The notes: generated by a model not told the origin, from the sequence alone. 64,000 nt of DNA from Marinomonas posidonica_A (GCF_043643765.1 NZ_JBHZSP010000004.1:124001-188000); one strand, 5' to 3'; shown: positions 25,889-35,606, counted from the first letter of the stretch. A program made the numbers and translations.

Positions 25889-26770
25889 ATGACAAACCAA
25901 GACAAGTTGAATCGCATTGAAAAGGTGCTCGACTATATCCATGACCATTTAGATGAAACCATCCATGTGGCCGAATTAGCCGAGAAAAGCTGTTGGTCAC
26001 GCTGGCAGTTTCAACGCGTCTTTGGTGAAGCCACTGGACTAACGGTGGCACAGTACACTCGAGAGCTAAGACTTAGCCATGCTGCAGAACTGCTTCTGTC
26101 CAGCCAGCAACGACATTTAGACATTGCGATGCAATGTGGGTTTGATTCGGAAATCAGTTTTTCCCGCGCCTTTAAGCAAATGTTCCACACCACACCAAGA
26201 GACTATCGTCAGCGCGGCATACGCCAAGGTTTACGCACTCCATTACAATATCGACAAGCTAATCATAGAGTCGAAGCGCCAAAAGCCTTTACCCAAATTC
26301 GCATCGAAAACCGCGATGCTTTTCAACTGAAGGCGCAATCTGATTGGATCTATGGACCTTTTTCAAACCAGCCAGACTTTCAACATAAGGTCAGGGAATT
26401 ATGGCGCAAAGTCGACAGTGAAGTAGCTGATGATAATTCAAAAGGACAGCCAATTGGCGTCATTGATACGCAATTTTGTGCCAAACACCCTGAACAAATG
26501 CATTATTGGGCCAGCTATGCAGAACAAACCATGCTGCCTGACAATTACCCAACACTGACCGTGCCCGCTCAGGAATACGCCGTTATTCCCGTTCACGGTA
26601 AGGTTCAAGCCATTGAAGAAGCGGTTCGCTGGTTTCTGTTTTATTGGCTACCGGATTCTGATTACAACGGCGTGTCTGGTTTTGAACTGGAAATGTATCA
26701 ATCCCACTATGATCCTGCCGATCCAAGCAGTTATATGGAATATTGGCTACCGATTACACAGAGAAAGTAA
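25889..26770 (+). CDS. AraC-family regulator, Rob-like with GyrI effector domain
   Basis: A 293-residue regulator. The AraC double helix-turn-helix is N-terminal (about residues 5-105, ending FSRAFKQMFHTTPRDYR), and residues about 135-290 form a GyrI/SOUL-like effector domain, the arrangement of E. coli Rob. The ATG at 25889 was chosen; a GTG at 25874 would add five residues, and neither has a clear ribosome-binding site. It is encoded immediately upstream of a TonB-dependent receptor and near Fur-like sites, so it probably activates siderophore uptake genes on sensing the ligand. Confidence 0.85.
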   Translation: MTNQDKLNRIEKVLDYIHDHLDETIHVAELAEKSCWSRWQFQRVFGEATGLTVAQYTRELRLSHAAELLLSSQQRHLDIAMQCGFDSEISFSRAFKQMFHTTPRDYRQRGIRQGLRTPLQYRQANHRVEAPKAFTQIRIENRDAFQLKAQSDWIYGPFSNQPDFQHKVRELWRKVDSEVADDNSKGQPIGVIDTQFCAKHPEQMHYWASYAEQTMLPDNYPTLTVPAQEYAVIPVHGKVQAIEEAVRWFLFYWLPDSDYNGVSGFELEMYQSHYDPADPSSYMEYWLPITQRK

Positions 26771-26826
26771 GGTAAGAGTCATAACTTGCACCAAATCGTT
26801 AAGTTTTCCAAAGGTGATATCAATAG

Positions 26827-26845
26827 AATGAGAGTCATTCTCATG
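26827..26845. promoter_or_regulatory. Fur-box-like site upstream of the TonB receptor
   Basis: AATGAGAGTCATTCTCATG is a strong dyad matching 14 of 18 informative positions of the Fur consensus. It lies 25 nt before the receptor ATG. Confidence 0.75.
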
Positions 26846-26869
26846 ACTAACATTATTCTCGGAGCAACA

Positions 26870-28984
26870 ATGAAATCGACTCAGTCATTTCGACCTACTT
26901 TGATCGCCTTAGCAATCGCCGTTGCGACAGGTCAAGCCATCGCGGAAGATACCATCGATACCAATGACCTAAGCACCATTGAAGTAAAAGGCCAAACCTA
27001 TCGTAACACGGCCACCAAAACCCAATTGGATACAGAAGAAACACCACAAGCCATCAGCATTATAGAATCAGAAACACTTGAAGAGCGTGGGGTAGAAAGC
27101 TTATCGGAAGCAGTACGATATACAGCAGGCGTTCACAGTGAACTGCGTGGTGGCTCAATCACACGCTTAGATTTGTTTAACATTCGTGGTTTTGATAACA
27201 CCTTAGTTTACTACGATGGTTTGCCTTTGTTATCTAACGGCAATAATTTACAAGCCCAAATTGATGCCAGTGCCGTAAGCCAAATTGAAGTCTTTAAAGG
27301 ACCAGCTTCTACCTTGTATGGCAGCATGCCTCCTGGTGGTATGGTCAATATGATCAGCAAAACCCCTCAAGCTATCAGCCAAAACTCTATTGAAGTATCA
27401 GTCGGTAGTGACAATAAAAAAGAAGCGTCATTTGATTCAACTGGAGCCATCAATGATGACGTTAATTATCGATTAATCGGTCTTGTCCGTGATAAAGATG
27501 GTCAAGCAAACACGACTACAGAAGAACGTATTATGATTGCACCTTCATTAGACATTAAGGTCAGTGAAGATACGCTTGTAAATCTCAATATGTATTATCA
27601 AAAGGACCCAAGTATGGGCACTTTTGGCGTACTACCTGGTGTAGGAAGCATTTACGATAATGAATATGGGAAAGTGGACTCCGACACTTTTCTAGGTGAT
27701 GTAAATTTCAATACGTTCGATAGAGAGTTTTTGATTTTAGGCTATAAGATTGATCATAAAATCAATGACACTTGGAGCTTTTTACAAAATGCTCGTTTTA
27801 CCACTGCGGAATCTTACCAAGAAATGGCCTATGCAACAGGTCTACAGTCAGATAACCGTACAGCCAATCGTACCGCTTATATAACGGATGAAGAGTCTGA
27901 GAGTATCAGTATTGATAACCAATTTTCTGGTGTCTTTGACATAGGAAATGTAGAACATAATGTTCTTTTAGGTGTTGACTACTTACAAACCAAGTCAAAC
28001 TTTAAATACCAGTACGATTCAACAACAGTACCAACAATTGATCTATATAACCCGGACAATAATCAATTTACGGCAAACGACTTAACTTTTGTTGATTATA
28101 GTGATCATGACTACGAAAGCTCGCAATTAGGTTTATATCTACAAGACCAAATGCGCTTTGATCAACTCATTTTGATTGCTGGTGGTCGTTATGATCAATA
28201 CAAGTATGAAGAGAGCGGTTATAACTATGGAAGTCCAGCAACAAAAGAGATAGACCAAACTCATTTTAGTGGTCGTCTAGGCGCATTGTATGAATTCGAA
28301 AACGGTGTATCCCCTTTTATCAGCTACTCACAAAGTTTCGAGCCAATTATTGATACTCGGAATTCTGGAAAGGACTATGACCCAACAACATCGTCACAAT
28401 GGGAAACGGGCTTGAAATACAACGCAAATGATTTCAATGCCAGCTTAGCTATCTACGAGATCACCAAAAACGATATTCTAACGACGGATCCTGATGATGT
28501 TTATCGCAAAATACAAGTAGGCGAAATTCGTTCTCGCGGTATTGAATTGGAAGTCCATAAAGCTCTAACAGAAGAAATCAAACTATCAGTCGCCGCTAAT
28601 ATACAAGATGTTGAAATCATTAAAGATAATTCCGGTCTTCAAGGTAACACACCGATTCGTATCCCCGAAAAACAAGTCAGTACTTGGCTGTCTTACAAAC
28701 CGACGTCCGGGAAACTGGTAGGAACAAATTTAGGAGCAGGCATTCGTTATGTCGGCGATATGCAAATGGATGCTGCAAATTCAGATACTATGCCATCCTA
28801 TACTCTTGTGGATGTTTCGGTAGGCTATGATCTAGCGCAACTGTCACCTAGCTGGAAAGGAGCAAGCATTCAATTGGCTATTTCAAATCTGCTTGATGAA
28901 ACCTACTTCAGTTGCTACAGCACAACAAATTGCTGGTTCGGAGCAGACCGTTCTTTTGAACTAACAGGGCGTTATGAATTTTAA
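26870..28984 (+). CDS. TonB-dependent ferric-siderophore receptor
   Basis: A 704-residue outer-membrane receptor. Residues 1-25 are a signal peptide. A TonB-box-like STIEVKG precedes the plug domain (about 45-170, with VEVFKGPASTLYG-type motif at about 140), followed by a 22-strand barrel ending in aromatic GRYEF. It has the form of the FhuA/FpvA siderophore receptor family. The ATG at 26870 has GGAG 5 nt upstream, and the Fur-like site at 26827 lies in the leader; an upstream in-frame start at 26786 would run through that site and was rejected. A Cys pair near the C-terminus (CYSTTNC) may form a loop disulfide. The siderophore is unknown. Confidence 0.92.
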   Translation: MKSTQSFRPTLIALAIAVATGQAIAEDTIDTNDLSTIEVKGQTYRNTATKTQLDTEETPQAISIIESETLEERGVESLSEAVRYTAGVHSELRGGSITRLDLFNIRGFDNTLVYYDGLPLLSNGNNLQAQIDASAVSQIEVFKGPASTLYGSMPPGGMVNMISKTPQAISQNSIEVSVGSDNKKEASFDSTGAINDDVNYRLIGLVRDKDGQANTTTEERIMIAPSLDIKVSEDTLVNLNMYYQKDPSMGTFGVLPGVGSIYDNEYGKVDSDTFLGDVNFNTFDREFLILGYKIDHKINDTWSFLQNARFTTAESYQEMAYATGLQSDNRTANRTAYITDEESESISIDNQFSGVFDIGNVEHNVLLGVDYLQTKSNFKYQYDSTTVPTIDLYNPDNNQFTANDLTFVDYSDHDYESSQLGLYLQDQMRFDQLILIAGGRYDQYKYEESGYNYGSPATKEIDQTHFSGRLGALYEFENGVSPFISYSQSFEPIIDTRNSGKDYDPTTSSQWETGLKYNANDFNASLAIYEITKNDILTTDPDDVYRKIQVGEIRSRGIELEVHKALTEEIKLSVAANIQDVEIIKDNSGLQGNTPIRIPEKQVSTWLSYKPTSGKLVGTNLGAGIRYVGDMQMDAANSDTMPSYTLVDVSVGYDLAQLSPSWKGASIQLAISNLLDETYFSCYSTTNCWFGADRSFELTGRYEF

Positions 28985-29000
28985 TGAGGTTAAAAACTAG

Positions 29001-29771
29001 ATGGAGTCTTATCTAGATGAGTTATTTCACACTGCTCGACATTTGATTCCCGTATTGGATGGTCAACGACCTAGCCAAACGCATCATCTAGAAGCAGCCA
29101 AGACGCGATCGGATTCCCCCGAGTCTTGGCCTGACGTGGCAGAACTCATTGCTTCTCTTCATCACACGATCAATAAGGCGCATCCGGAAACGGGTGCGCC
29201 TTATTGGCGTATTCGCAGCTGGGGATTACTCTGCTGGCAACCCATTTATTTGGCCCTAATCTGCGTTTATCACTTACGCGCCGTGCCAAGTAACATCGCC
29301 ACTATCAAACAAAAACAAGTGGGGGAAATGGTTTGCGGTTATCAACTGGCAGACGATCAATGGCTCGACCAAAGCTCACATAAGGCATTGATTGAACATC
29401 TAGGTCAGGGCTTACATAGATTATTCCAATCCTATCAGTCAGAGTTGATTGCCCAGCAGGGTGGTCGTCCAATCCTTTATCAAGCCTTATTGGCTGATCA
29501 ACTGATTGAAACCATGCTGTATCTGCAGAGTTATGTGCAGCAACAAGATCAACAGAATCACCATCACTTCAATTTAACAGCAGAATTTCTTCTCTGGGCA
29601 GACGTTTTAGCCCTACCAACGAAAGCCTTACAGCGATTACAAGTCGATCAAACAAGCCAAGGACCTCAATTTGTGAGGCAAACCTGTTGTTTACATTTTC
29701 GCAGAGAAGAGGGTAACTTCTGTGCTTCTTGTCCTAAAACCAATAAGCCAAAGAAAAATAAGGTTTTATAA
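29001..29771 (+). CDS. FhuF-like siderophore-iron reductase
   Basis: A 256-residue protein with the FhuF C-terminal [2Fe-2S] ligand pattern Cys-Cys-x10-Cys-x2-Cys at C229, C230, C241 and C244 (CCLHFRREEGNFCASCPK). Such proteins reduce ferric siderophores in the cytoplasm to release iron. It starts 16 nt after the receptor stop with GAGG upstream, so the two form an operon. The N-terminal half is poorly conserved, as is usual for the family. Confidence 0.87.
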   Translation: MESYLDELFHTARHLIPVLDGQRPSQTHHLEAAKTRSDSPESWPDVAELIASLHHTINKAHPETGAPYWRIRSWGLLCWQPIYLALICVYHLRAVPSNIATIKQKQVGEMVCGYQLADDQWLDQSSHKALIEHLGQGLHRLFQSYQSELIAQQGGRPILYQALLADQLIETMLYLQSYVQQQDQQNHHHFNLTAEFLLWADVLALPTKALQRLQVDQTSQGPQFVRQTCCLHFRREEGNFCASCPKTNKPKKNKVL

Positions 29772-29783
29772 GTACCAATAAAT

Positions 29784-29799
29784 AAGTGAGTACTTACTT
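29784..29799. promoter_or_regulatory. QorB operator-like palindrome, copy 1
   Basis: AAGTGAGTACTTACTT is a near-perfect dyad centred on GTAC. It shares AGTNNGTACTTACT with copy 2, 76 bp apart centre to centre... both lie upstream of qorB. HxlR-type regulators use similar sites. Confidence 0.5.
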
Positions 29800-29863
29800 A
29801 ATAATATAAAAACCTCATCTTTGAATCATTTTATTAAATAATTATGATAAATCTAATACTTAC

Positions 29864-29887
29864 CTTTTAGTATGTACTTACTAAAAG
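29864..29887. promoter_or_regulatory. QorB operator-like palindrome, copy 2
   Basis: The core TTTAGTATGTACTTACTAAA is a 20-bp dyad broken at one symmetric base pair, and it extends by outer matching bases to CTTTT/AAAAG. It lies 63 nt before the qorB start, a typical operator position. Confidence 0.6.
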
Positions 29888-29949
29888 TTTGTTAGTGATG
29901 TATTCTGCTCTGTATCAAGTTTAAAAAATGACTCAATAGGAGATACATT

Positions 29950-30801
29950 ATGATTTTAGTCACAGGTGCAACAGGTCAACTCGGTAACCTAATTGTTAAC
30001 AATCTGATCAAACGTGGCACACCTGCCAACCAAATCGTGGTAGCTGTCCGTTCTCCAGAAAAAGCACAAACGCTTGCTGAGCAAGGTGTGGTCGTTCGTA
30101 AGGCAGATTATTCAGATCCAGCGTCATTAAACGCAGCGTTCGAAGGCGTTAAACGCGTGGTACTAGTGTCTTCAAGTGAAATAGGCCAACGCTTTCCTCA
30201 GCATAAAAATGTGATTGACGCGGCAAAGCAAGCTCACGTTGAACTATTGGCTTACACCAGCATAATTCGCGCCCAAGAATCACCATTGGCCTTAGCCGAA
30301 GAACATGTACAAACGGAACAAGCTTTGGTGGCATCCGGTGTCCCATTCGTTATGCTTCGTAATGGCTGGTACTCAGAAAACTATACGGCTTCCGTAGCGA
30401 TGGCGCTAGAACATGGTGCCGTACTCGGCAGCGCAGGACAAGGTAAATACTCAACAGCCGCACGCCAAGATTATGCTGAAGCCGCTGCAATCGTCATCAC
30501 CTCAGACAACCAAGCAGGCAAAACTTACGAATTGGCAGGTGATGACGCCTTTACACTAGCAGAGTACGCTGCCGCAATTAGTGAAGTGACAGGTAAAAGC
30601 GTGGTGTATCAAGATTTGCCTGTTGAAGAATACACTAAGGTTCTGGTTGGCGTAGGCTTGCCAGAGGCTTTTGCTGGCTTATTGGCAAATTCCGATGTGG
30701 GTGCATCAAAGGGCGGGCTGTTCAGTGACAGCAAAGACCTAAGTACTTTGATTGGCCGTCCAACCACGTCAATCAAAGACAGTATCAAAGCCGCTCTCTA
30801 A
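29950..30801 (+). CDS. qorB: NAD(P)H:quinone oxidoreductase type 2
   Basis: A 283-residue NmrA-like short-chain dehydrogenase, resembling E. coli QorB (YtfG). The NADPH motif GATGQLG is at 6-12, followed by VAVRSPEKA, MLRNGWYSENY and the C-terminal GLFSDSKDLSTLIGRPTT that marks QOR2 proteins. It reduces quinones and protects against electrophiles. AGGAG lies 7 nt before the ATG. Two palindromes upstream suggest an HxlR-type repressor, whose gene is not in the window. Confidence 0.92.
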   Translation: MILVTGATGQLGNLIVNNLIKRGTPANQIVVAVRSPEKAQTLAEQGVVVRKADYSDPASLNAAFEGVKRVVLVSSSEIGQRFPQHKNVIDAAKQAHVELLAYTSIIRAQESPLALAEEHVQTEQALVASGVPFVMLRNGWYSENYTASVAMALEHGAVLGSAGQGKYSTAARQDYAEAAAIVITSDNQAGKTYELAGDDAFTLAEYAAAISEVTGKSVVYQDLPVEEYTKVLVGVGLPEAFAGLLANSDVGASKGGLFSDSKDLSTLIGRPTTSIKDSIKAAL

Positions 30802-30845
30802 TAAATTCAGCCTATCTATGCAGGTAAGCTTTTTTAGGCATAAAA

Positions 30846-30872
30846 AAAGGCTAGACAGTGTGTCTAGCCTTT
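30846..30872. terminator. Terminator between convergent qorB and gyrB
   Basis: AAAGGCTAGACA and TGTCTAGCCTTT form a 12-bp stem with a 3-nt loop, flanked by A-rich and T-rich tracts, so it can act in both directions. Confidence 0.85.
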
Positions 30873-30897
30873 ATTGTTTTATCGCTATAAAGACGGC

Positions 30898-33321
30898 TTA
30901 CACGTCTAGGTTAGCCACGGTAAGCGCATTGTCTTGAATGAAGTTACGACGTGGTTCCACTTCATCACCCATCAAGGTCGTGAACATTTGATCCGCAGCC
31001 ACAGCATCGTCTATAGTCACACGCAACATACGGCGAGCATCAGGATCCATGGTGGTTTCCCATAGCTGATCTGGGTTCATCTCTCCCAAACCTTTATAAC
31101 GTTGAATGGTCATGCCACGGGAGGCTTCTTTCATCAACCAAGCTTTCATTTCTTCAATTTGAGTGACTGGCTGACGGCGTTCACCACGCTGGATGTAAGA
31201 CTCTTCACCAAACAACTCGGCAATGGTTTCTGACATGGCCACAATGCGCTTGTATTCAGGCGAATTAAAGAAAGCCGCTTCAAAACGGTAACGATTCGAT
31301 ACACCGTGAGACATGATGTCGACAACAGGTAAGTAAAGGCTGCGTTCTTCATCTTTTTCAACAGCAAAGTCAAAACGGAAGCCAGTACGCGCATCTTGTG
31401 GCATTTGCAGTCGAATTTCTTCCACCCAAGCAGACACCGCTGCTTCGTCTTTCAGGTGCTCTTGAGTCAATTCTTTACAGTACAGAAGTTTACCCATGAC
31501 ATCTTTAGGATACACACGAGCCAAACGATCAACGTCTTCTTCAATATGGATGTAGTCACGCACCAGCTTCGCCAAAGGCTCACCTTGAATGCCCGGAGCG
31601 TCTGCATTAACGTGCATATGAGCACCGTCCAACGCCACTTCAATCAAATGCTGATCAAGCGCGGCTTCATCTTTGATGTACTGCTCTTGCTTACCACGTT
31701 TAATCTTAAACAGAGGTGGTTGGGCAATGAAGATATGACCTCGTTCGATGATTTCAGGCATTTGACGGAAGAAGAAAGTCAGTAGCAAGGTTCGAATGTG
31801 AGAACCATCCACGTCCGCATCCGTCATGATGACGATGCTGTGATAACGTAATTTATCGGCGTTAAACTCGTCACGACCAATACCACAACCCAATGCAGTA
31901 ATCAGTGTGCCAACTTCCGCCGATGACAGCATTTTGTCAAAACGGGCTTTTTCCACGTTCAAGATCTTACCTTTGAGCGGCAAAATGGCTTGGGTACGAC
32001 GATCACGACCTTGCTTAGCAGAACCACCCGCAGAGTCACCCTCCACTAGGTAGATTTCAGACAGAGCTGGGTCTTTCTCTTGGCAATCTGCCAATTTACC
32101 TGGCAAACCAGCAATGTCCAATGCACCTTTACGGCGAGTCATATCACGAGCACGACGCGCCGCTTCACGAGCACGCGCCGCATCAATCATCTTGTTAACA
32201 ATGATTTTGGCTTCCGTTGGTTTTTCCAGCAGGTATTCAGCGAAACGTTTTGCCATTTCTTGCTCAACCGCGGTTTTTACCTCAGAAGACACCAATTTAT
32301 CTTTGGTTTGCGAGGAGAACTTAGGATCCGGTACTTTCACCGACACGATGGCGGTCAAACCTTCACGGGAGTCATCACCTGTTGTCGCTACTTTTTGTTT
32401 CTTCGCTAAGCCTTCTGACTCAATGAAGTTGTTCAAAGTACGAGTCAAAGCGCCACGGAAACCAGCAAGGTGAGTACCACCGTCGCGTTGTGGAATGTTA
32501 TTGGTGTAACAGTAGATGTTTTCCTGGAAACCTTCGTTCCACTGTAACGCCACTTCCACTGCGATACCGTCTTCTAGGTCATCACGTTGACAAATAAAGT
32601 GGAAAATGTCGTTTATCGGTGTTTTGTTGGTGTTCAAATGCTCAACGAAAGAACGTAAGCCACCTTCATAATTAAAGAATTCTTCTTTACCACTGCGTTC
32701 ATCTTTTAAGTGAATCGCCACACCAGAGTTCAAGAAAGACAATTCTCGTAAACGCTTCGCTAGAATATCGTAGACAAATAAAATGTTGCTAAAGGTGTCT
32801 GCAGAAGGTTTAAAGTGAACCGTTGTACCGGCACCATCCGTATCGCCAATGATAGCTAATGGCGCTTGAGGTACACCATGAACATAGTTCTGTTCATAGA
32901 TTTTGCCATTTTTGCGAATGGTCAAGGTCAGACTTTCCGATAGGGCGTTTACTACCGAAACACCCACACCATGCAGACCGCCCGAAACCTTGTAAGAGTT
33001 ATCGTCAAACTTACCGCCAGCGTGCAGTACTGTCATGATAACTTCGGCTGCCGATACACCTTCTTCTTCGTGCATGTCGACAGGAATACCACGACCGTTA
33101 TCCGAGACAGAGATAGATTCGTCTGGATGGATCAACACCGTAATGGTGTCACAGTGACCCGCTAAAGCTTCATCGATGGAATTATCGACCACTTCAAAGA
33201 CCATGTGGTGTAAGCCCGTGCCATCGTCCGTATCACCAATATACATTCCGGGACGTTTACGAACGGCATCAAGCCCTTTGAGCACCTTGATACTGGACGA
33301 ATCATAATTATTTTCACTCAT
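30898..33321 (-). CDS. gyrB: DNA gyrase subunit B
   Basis: An 807-residue ATPase subunit of gyrase. The GHKL ATP site (VDNSIDEALAGHCD, SDNGRGIPVD, GGLHGVGVSVVNALS), the TOPRIM motif YLVEGDSAGGSAKQ near 420, ILPLKGKILNVEKA and the PDADVDGSHI-type acidic cluster (MTDADVDGSHIRTLL) are all present. A middle insertion of about 170 residues typical of gammaproteobacterial GyrB is included. It starts directly after the recF stop (TAAATG) with GGAGAG inside recF. Confidence 0.98.
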   Translation of the reverse strand: MSENNYDSSSIKVLKGLDAVRKRPGMYIGDTDDGTGLHHMVFEVVDNSIDEALAGHCDTITVLIHPDESISVSDNGRGIPVDMHEEEGVSAAEVIMTVLHAGGKFDDNSYKVSGGLHGVGVSVVNALSESLTLTIRKNGKIYEQNYVHGVPQAPLAIIGDTDGAGTTVHFKPSADTFSNILFVYDILAKRLRELSFLNSGVAIHLKDERSGKEEFFNYEGGLRSFVEHLNTNKTPINDIFHFICQRDDLEDGIAVEVALQWNEGFQENIYCYTNNIPQRDGGTHLAGFRGALTRTLNNFIESEGLAKKQKVATTGDDSREGLTAIVSVKVPDPKFSSQTKDKLVSSEVKTAVEQEMAKRFAEYLLEKPTEAKIIVNKMIDAARAREAARRARDMTRRKGALDIAGLPGKLADCQEKDPALSEIYLVEGDSAGGSAKQGRDRRTQAILPLKGKILNVEKARFDKMLSSAEVGTLITALGCGIGRDEFNADKLRYHSIVIMTDADVDGSHIRTLLLTFFFRQMPEIIERGHIFIAQPPLFKIKRGKQEQYIKDEAALDQHLIEVALDGAHMHVNADAPGIQGEPLAKLVRDYIHIEEDVDRLARVYPKDVMGKLLYCKELTQEHLKDEAAVSAWVEEIRLQMPQDARTGFRFDFAVEKDEERSLYLPVVDIMSHGVSNRYRFEAAFFNSPEYKRIVAMSETIAELFGEESYIQRGERRQPVTQIEEMKAWLMKEASRGMTIQRYKGLGEMNPDQLWETTMDPDARRMLRVTIDDAVAADQMFTTLMGDEVEPRRNFIQDNALTVANLDV

Positions 33322-34428
33322 TTAACTCTCCTGCAAACCTTTGCTCAATAATGACAACTCGCCTTGCTGCATAACAAACTGACGAACGTCTGTGCTGTCG
33401 GCCCAAGTAAAATCCGTTGTGTCAGGCTCAACACTGGTAATAAAAATTTGACTGTTCAAAGATTCCAACAACTGACACAGTTTTTGTCTGTGTTGGCTAT
33501 CCAGTTCAGCCGGTAAATCGTCCACTAAAAACACAAGGGGACGACCCATATCAATTAACAACTGCCCTTGGGCAATTTTCAACGCCGATACCACCAGCTT
33601 TTGTTGACCACGAGAAAGCGTATCCAAAGCATCTCCCGTCGCGGTTTTCACCCGTAAGTCCGCTCGTTGTGGGCCGGTATGGGTGTAACCCAGCTCAATG
33701 TCTCGATCACGTCCGGCTTCAACCGCCATTTGTAATGTTTTTTGCGCATCCCAACCTTGGAAAAAATTCAGATCCACCTTAAGTTCATCCGTAAGCTGAG
33801 ATAATACTCGGTGAAAATGTGGCGTCAGCTTCTCAACGTACTTTTTTCTCGACAGATTGACTTGCTCTCCCAGTCGGATCAATTCTTGATCGAAAGCGGA
33901 TAACAAACTAGCCGATATTTTACCACGTCTGAGCAAGGTATTCCGCTGTTTTAATGCTTTTTGCCAGCCTCGCCAAGCAGAAATAAACTCATGATCAAAA
34001 TGAAACGCACCCCAGTCGATAAATTGTCGCCTTATACTGGGAGAACCCTCTAATAATCGAAACGCATCTGGGTTAATTAATTGCACTGGCAAGCGCTCAG
34101 CCAACTCAATAACAGACTGTGCTCTTTGCCCTTGAATTCTTACGTCAATTTGACCATCACGATGTCGTTGCAGTCCCACACGCGTATTTCGACCATCCGC
34201 TTGCGCAAGCTGAGCGAAGATCAAGCAGGCTTCATTTTCATGTTGTATGTAGGTTTTGTGTTTGTGGCTGCGAAAAGAACGGCCAAAAGATAACAAATGG
34301 ATGGCTTCTAAAACCGAGGTTTTACCACTGCCATTTTTTCCAACAATGAGATTCACTTGCGGCGAAGGTTCAAAACGCACACTAGAAAGGTTGCGAACAT
34401 GAGAAATGTCCAAACGCACCAGCGGCAT
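33322..34428 (-). CDS. recF: DNA replication and repair protein RecF
   Basis: A 368-residue SMC-like ATPase that helps load RecA at gaps with RecOR. The Walker A GKNGSGKT (about 30-37), the ABC-like signature LSRGQQKLVV (about 275) and Walker B FLVDDLPAELD (about 303) are intact. It lies in the classical dnaA-dnaN-recF-gyrB operon. The 80-bp gap to dnaN contains two inverted repeats (34460-34481 and 34485-34499) without T runs. Confidence 0.97.
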   Translation of the reverse strand: MPLVRLDISHVRNLSSVRFEPSPQVNLIVGKNGSGKTSVLEAIHLLSFGRSFRSHKHKTYIQHENEACLIFAQLAQADGRNTRVGLQRHRDGQIDVRIQGQRAQSVIELAERLPVQLINPDAFRLLEGSPSIRRQFIDWGAFHFDHEFISAWRGWQKALKQRNTLLRRGKISASLLSAFDQELIRLGEQVNLSRKKYVEKLTPHFHRVLSQLTDELKVDLNFFQGWDAQKTLQMAVEAGRDRDIELGYTHTGPQRADLRVKTATGDALDTLSRGQQKLVVSALKIAQGQLLIDMGRPLVFLVDDLPAELDSQHRQKLCQLLESLNSQIFITSVEPDTTDFTWADSTDVRQFVMQQGELSLLSKGLQES

Positions 34429-34508
34429 AATCGTTAAACCTTGATAAGGAGAGGAACGACCCGCTTACTGACGCAAGCGGGCGCGAACATTAGATGTTCA
34501 ATACGCCA

Positions 34509-35606
34509 TTACAAGCGCATTGGCATCACAACATATTGTGCAGCATGACTTTGTGCTTCTTCAATCAAGGCACTGGAATTAGAGTCGTTCAGTGACAAAC
34601 GTACTTCTTGAGAGTCCACGACGCCCAGTACGTCCAACAAGTAACCGACGTTGAAACCTACTTCCATATTGTCGCCTTGGTATTGAACCAACACAGATTC
34701 TTCCGCTTCTTCTTGTTCCGGGTTGTTCGCGAACACTTGCAACATACCATTGGACAGAATCAAACGGACACCACGGTATTTTTCATTGGAAAGGATAGAC
34801 GCTCGTAAGAACACCTGACGCAATTCCAAACGGTCAGCAATGACGATTTTTTCGTTATTACGTGGAATAACGCGATGATAGTCGGGGAATTTTCCGTCCA
34901 CGAGTTTTGAAGTGAACACGTAATCCGCCACTTTGGCACGAATGTGGTTCGAGCCTATGGTCAACTCTACGCTTTCATCTGTGTCACTCAACAAACGATT
35001 GAGCTCCAATACCCCTTTACGCGGTACGATTACTTGCGTCAAATCACCACTGACTTGAGCGTCTTCCACCGCGGTCGCCAAACGGTGACCGTCTGTTGCC
35101 ACCACGCGTAATTGACCATCCGCCACTTCCAATAACATGCCGTTCAAATAATAACGAACATCTTGGTTCGCCATAGCAAACCCGGTGCGATCAATCAAAC
35201 GACGCACACTGTTCTGTGCAATGGCAACGGTCAGATCACCCTGCATATCTTGAATATTCGGAAATTCATCTGCAGGCAAAGTCGACAAACTAAAGCGTGA
35301 ACGTCCAGAACGGATCACCGCTTTTTGCTCATCTAAAGTAAATTCAATTACAGCGCTGTCTGGCAGGCTCTTGCAAATGTCCATCAATTTACGAGCAGGT
35401 ACCGTAATACGACCTTCTTCGCACTCATCGAGTGGCACATGACCAACCAATTCGACTTCCAAATCGGAGCCCGTTAACGTCAATATTTGGTCTTTCACTT
35501 CCACCAAAACATTGGCTAATACCGGCATGGTTTGTTTGCGTTCTACAACGCCAGCCACTAGTTGAAGTGGTTTGAGAAGTGTCTCGCGGACGACTGAAAA
35601 TTTCAT
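34509..35606 (-). CDS. dnaN: DNA polymerase III beta sliding clamp
   Basis: A 365-residue clamp of three repeated domains, starting MKFSVVRETLLKPLQLV and ending with the conserved YVVMPMRL. It encircles DNA and tethers the polymerase. It follows dnaA by 32 bp on the same strand, so it is expressed from the dnaA promoter or a local one. Confidence 0.98.
   Translation of the reverse strand: MKFSVVRETLLKPLQLVAGVVERKQTMPVLANVLVEVKDQILTLTGSDLEVELVGHVPLDECEEGRITVPARKLMDICKSLPDSAVIEFTLDEQKAVIRSGRSRFSLSTLPADEFPNIQDMQGDLTVAIAQNSVRRLIDRTGFAMANQDVRYYLNGMLLEVADGQLRVVATDGHRLATAVEDAQVSGDLTQVIVPRKGVLELNRLLSDTDESVELTIGSNHIRAKVADYVFTSKLVDGKFPDYHRVIPRNNEKIVIADRLELRQVFLRASILSNEKYRGVRLILSNGMLQVFANNPEQEEAEESVLVQYQGDNMEVGFNVGYLLDVLGVVDSQEVRLSLNDSNSSALIEEAQSHAAQYVVMPMRL

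Noticed and set aside
26786..26869. N-terminal extension of the TonB receptor
   Set aside because: It would place the Fur-like site in coding sequence and put a non-signal peptide before the clear signal peptide starting at 26870.
34460..34499. Two inverted repeats between dnaN and recF as terminators
   Set aside because: Neither is followed by a T run and the genes are in one operon; at most they affect mRNA stability.
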